Origin: an uncultured Lachnospiraceae bacterium | GTDB lineage: Bacteria; Bacillota; Clostridia; Lachnospirales; Lachnospiraceae | DNA: 7,570 nucleotides | Assembly: GCA_947594085.1 (NCBI GenBank) | Contig: CANQEB010000112.1 | Coordinates: 1-7,570 of the forward strand | Direction: 5' to 3' | Shown: one piece after another, positions 6,701 to 7,570 of the stretch | How positions within the stretch are numbered: position 1 is the first letter of the stretch | How the letters are laid out: each line of letters begins with the position of its first letter | Translations under genes and position numbers: made by a program | Notes under the pieces: generated by a model | The model's database searches: none | The model's input: only the letters and a program-made list of their open reading frames with translations | Told to the model about the DNA's origin: nothing

Positions 6701-7570
6701 GAGAGAGAATTCTTGAATATGCAAAGGACGCTATCGTAGGTACCATAACGACAGGGGAGAACGGAGAGGGCACCCTGAAAAACCTTCCGCTCGGGAAGTA
6801 CAAAATCGTGGAGAAAACTGCTCCCGATGGATATGTGTGCAGCAGTGAAGAACAATTCGTGGAGTTTGTCTATGTTGATCAGGAGACGCCGGTCGTTGTG
6901 GAAACCGCGGAGTTTGTAGATGACCTACAGAAGGCGGTTATCACCATTATCAAGAAAAACGCGCTGGATGGAGCTGCGCTTGCAGGGGCAAAGTTTGGTC
7001 TCTACGCAAAAGATGATATAGCTCAAAAAGGCAAAACGCTCATTGAGGCCGACACACTGCTTGCGACAGCGGTAACGGACGAAGACGGAAAGGCTGTGTT
7101 TGACTGCGAACTTCCGTTTGGAACCTATTATGCCAAGGAGCTTCAGGCTCCGGAGGGATTTCTGCCGACAGAGGAGGTCGCAGATTTTACGTTTTCATAC
7201 GATGGACAGGAGATGGAAACGGTTCAGCTTGAGGCCGTTTTTGAGAACAGGCCAACGACAGTGGAAATAACCAAAGCCGACATCACGACAGGAGTGGAAC
7301 TTGACGGTGCTTCTCTGAGCGTGATGGATCGAGAGGGAAATGTGATAGACGCATGGGTTTCTGAAAGGGACAATCCACATTCCATCACCGGTCTGCGTAT
7401 CGGAGAGACGTATAAGCTTCGGGAGGAGCTCGCACCGTATGGGTATCTGCGTGCGGAGGAAGTAGAGTTTACCGTGACAGGCACAGGGATGATCCAGGAG
7501 GTCAAGATGGAGGACGCTGTGCCAGTTGGCCGCATCATTATCAGCAAGACGGGAGAGTTTGTGAACTCGG
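3640..7570 (+). CDS. Large secreted SpaA/Cna-B repeat surface protein with thioester-like head (3' end outside window)
   Basis: The frame from ATG 3640 is open for 1310 complete codons and runs off the window. AAAGGAG (3628-3634) gives the start. Layout: signal peptide (basic residues 2-9, hydrophobic 10-23, likely cleavage after ADA27 or LQA31); Glu/Gln/Thr-rich stalk (about 38-207); a head domain (about 215-400) with AYCVQP (Cys291), KVCYYG (Cys320), ITHIAAAYANG (His350) and ELYEYCV (Cys381); a beta-rich linker domain (about 415-525, including MKGSIKKDYSAYK and LALVFGEGLDE); then seven complete SpaA/Cna-B-like domains and the start of an eighth. Such domains are rigid, often isopeptide-crosslinked shafts of Gram-positive adhesins and pilins. 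The protein is therefore probably exported and wall- or membrane-anchored, with the N-terminal head outward. The anchor (LPxTG-like motif and tail) is not visible. Ligand unknown. The exact architecture resembles uncharacterised 'prealbumin-like fold' proteins of Lachnospiraceae; that is from memory, not a search. Confidence 0.9.
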   Translation, partial: MKNLRGWKRAGALCLACLVLALFSADAYLQASENSRSDAITAEEETFSSETVAEQTDEVSTERLTEATTEQESEKQTSSAQEFQTELADGETEPESQADFAEKNIESEEQTETQNEKIESGEPEKIPAENAEKQTEAQTEVQPEKQPEIQPGIQSEMQTEVRPEDLTENQTEEQTGSMVPEPTPESEPETTEKQSETASNLEAESDTELTVEDVLEEAQRQNIDFLGLAPGESMTFYMPVGQENGIMTMAVTSVTVARSSVPYNYADYGYGTLQTYRYVVSFNDIVATAYCVQPTRSSPGSSSSYGITKLKGAKTLAKVCYYGTKAAGDEGFFAERYPSFSEGQRFIITHIAAAYANGSPDAFTGASLTARALALELYEYCVAQPNIPEVDMEFSDADVKAYIDYQENPKRQRTKNITFDADELQTITFKLPSGVKLHNVSTGKVSAAGEKVTISGGTKFYLSAPLSQAVDVGAKWSSTMKGSIKKDYSAYKITTYESQQDLALVFGEGLDEERNIDFSVKWIEPIEISIHKVDEETNTGLSGAVFGVYTDKDCTNLITKLPETDESGTSSATLFWSQDAMYLKELVPPAGYMLNEEIITAKITGKKQTLSYTVADKKIKARLRLIKKDAQTDGGPQGDAVLENAVYGLYAREDIAKTDGSNGVLFHAGEQVATLTTDREGKASVDNLNLGKYYVKEISPSKGYLLDEKEYDVSFEAAADSMTVIEKECISHEMEIRQPFQLIKIAENGKTDAELLEGAGFTAYLVSSLKTREDGSYDFASASPVVLGPNGETELFTDKQGYAISIPLPFGTYIVRETTVPAGFAPVDDFEVRITENSPDKPQAWRILRDEEFEAKLKIIKSDDETQRNVLKKNTEFKVYDIDAGAYVEQVTYYPKEVKHTSYFTDEDGSLTLPQSLPRGHYRIEEVAAPDGYTLGEGSLEVTVDGNMAYRTDDISHGTLVEVVASNHPVKGELIVRKKGPVLSGYDDDFVYEEVPLSGAVYEVYAAENIYTADGQRDETGERILEYAKDAIVGTITTGENGEGTLKNLPLGKYKIVEKTAPDGYVCSSEEQFVEFVYVDQETPVVVETAEFVDDLQKAVITIIKKNALDGAALAGAKFGLYAKDDIAQKGKTLIEADTLLATAVTDEDGKAVFDCELPFGTYYAKELQAPEGFLPTEEVADFTFSYDGQEMETVQLEAVFENRPTTVEITKADITTGVELDGASLSVMDREGNVIDAWVSERDNPHSITGLRIGETYKLREELAPYGYLRAEEVEFTVTGTGMIQEVKMEDAVPVGRIIISKTGEFVNS
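4036..4167 (+). repeat. 12-bp tandem repeat, 11 units of x-Q-(T/P/S)-(E/G)
   Basis: Residues 133-176 divide exactly into eleven tetrads: KQTE, AQTE, VQPE, KQPE, IQPG, IQSE, MQTE, VRPE, DLTE, NQTE, EQTG. At DNA level the 12-base units share a CAGnCnGAn pattern with third-position and first-residue drift. The repeat is inside a longer acidic low-complexity stalk with irregular QTE and TEQ motifs on both sides. Unit changes would keep the reading frame, so stalk length may vary among strains. Confidence 0.85.
4510..4689 (+). other. Core of thioester-domain-like head (Cys291 to His350)
   Basis: AYCVQP (Cys291) followed 59 residues later by ITHIAAAYANG resembles the two signature segments of Gram-positive thioester adhesin domains, a (Y/F/L)C motif and TQxA. 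Here the residue after Thr is His, not the bond-forming Gln. The similarity is by motif order and local pattern only. The family could instead be an unrelated Cys-containing fold. Confidence 0.45.
5221..7570 (+). repeat. Array of SpaA/Cna-B-like domains (seven complete, eighth started)
   Basis: Each unit of about 90-130 residues begins with a strand holding a Lys and contains a Y-x-x-x-E-x-x-x-P-x-G-(Y/F) type segment. Candidate Lys/Glu pairs by domain: 1, K532 and E585; 2, K627 and E697; 3, K744 and E817; 4, K861 and E925/926; 5, K978/979 and E1058; 6, K1105 and E1167; 7, K1212 and E1262/1263; 8, K1303 onward. The last-strand acceptor is Asn in domains 4 (N967) and 6 (N1203). It is possibly Asp in domains 1 (D616), 3 (D850), 5 (D1094/1095) and 7 (D1292), and is not obvious in domain 2. 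The copies are diverged, so this is a protein-level repeat, not a DNA tandem repeat. Confidence 0.85.

Noticed and set aside
3640..7570. CRISPR array, insertion sequence, attachment site or phage genes around the surface protein
   Set aside because: No regularly spaced DNA repeats, transposase, integrase or terminal inverted repeats are visible in the window; horizontal origin of the surface gene remains unproven.

Overview
The window looks like a chromosomal segment of a Bacillota genome, most likely a gut Lachnospiraceae-type Clostridium relative. The support is near-perfect AAGGAGG ribosome binding sites, a class B sortase, a DUF951 protein, the rpsF-ssb-rpsR order, a zinc-binding form of bS18 and a very large SpaA/Cna-B-type surface protein. 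Base composition looks close to 50% GC by eye. The taxon is inferred from gene content only. All supported genes are on the + strand.

Region 1 (1-2026): a membrane-anchored class B sortase (13-924), a Sir2-family NAD-dependent protein deacylase (1039-1764), and a 59-residue DUF951 zinc-ribbon-like protein (1847-2026). No convincing terminator separates them, so they may be cotranscribed, but no promoter is visible either.

Region 2 (2027-3427): the conserved rpsF-ssb-rpsR operon (S6, single-strand DNA-binding protein, S18). It has a clear promoter (2130-2158) and a leader hairpin that can pair with the rpsF Shine-Dalgarno, a candidate S6:S18 autoregulatory element. A small hairpin lies between ssb and rpsR, and a strong intrinsic terminator closes the operon at 3371-3427.

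Region 3 (3428-7570): an independent transcription unit with an extended -10 promoter (3520-3548) drives one huge reading frame that starts at 3640 and is still open at the window end (1310 complete codons). The product has a signal peptide, a Glu/Gln/Thr-rich stalk containing an 11-copy 4-residue tandem repeat, a Cys-containing domain that resembles a thioester adhesin module but has His where Gln is expected, a linker domain, and seven complete plus one starting SpaA/Cna-B-like domains. It is probably a cell-surface adhesin or fibrous shaft protein. Its C-terminal anchoring signal lies outside the window. The sortase in region 1 is the only visible candidate for anchoring it, and that link is speculative.

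The most unusual material is the large surface protein: its head domain, its degenerate isopeptide residues and its short-period stalk repeat. The rest is ordinary housekeeping sequence with two or three interesting regulatory structures.
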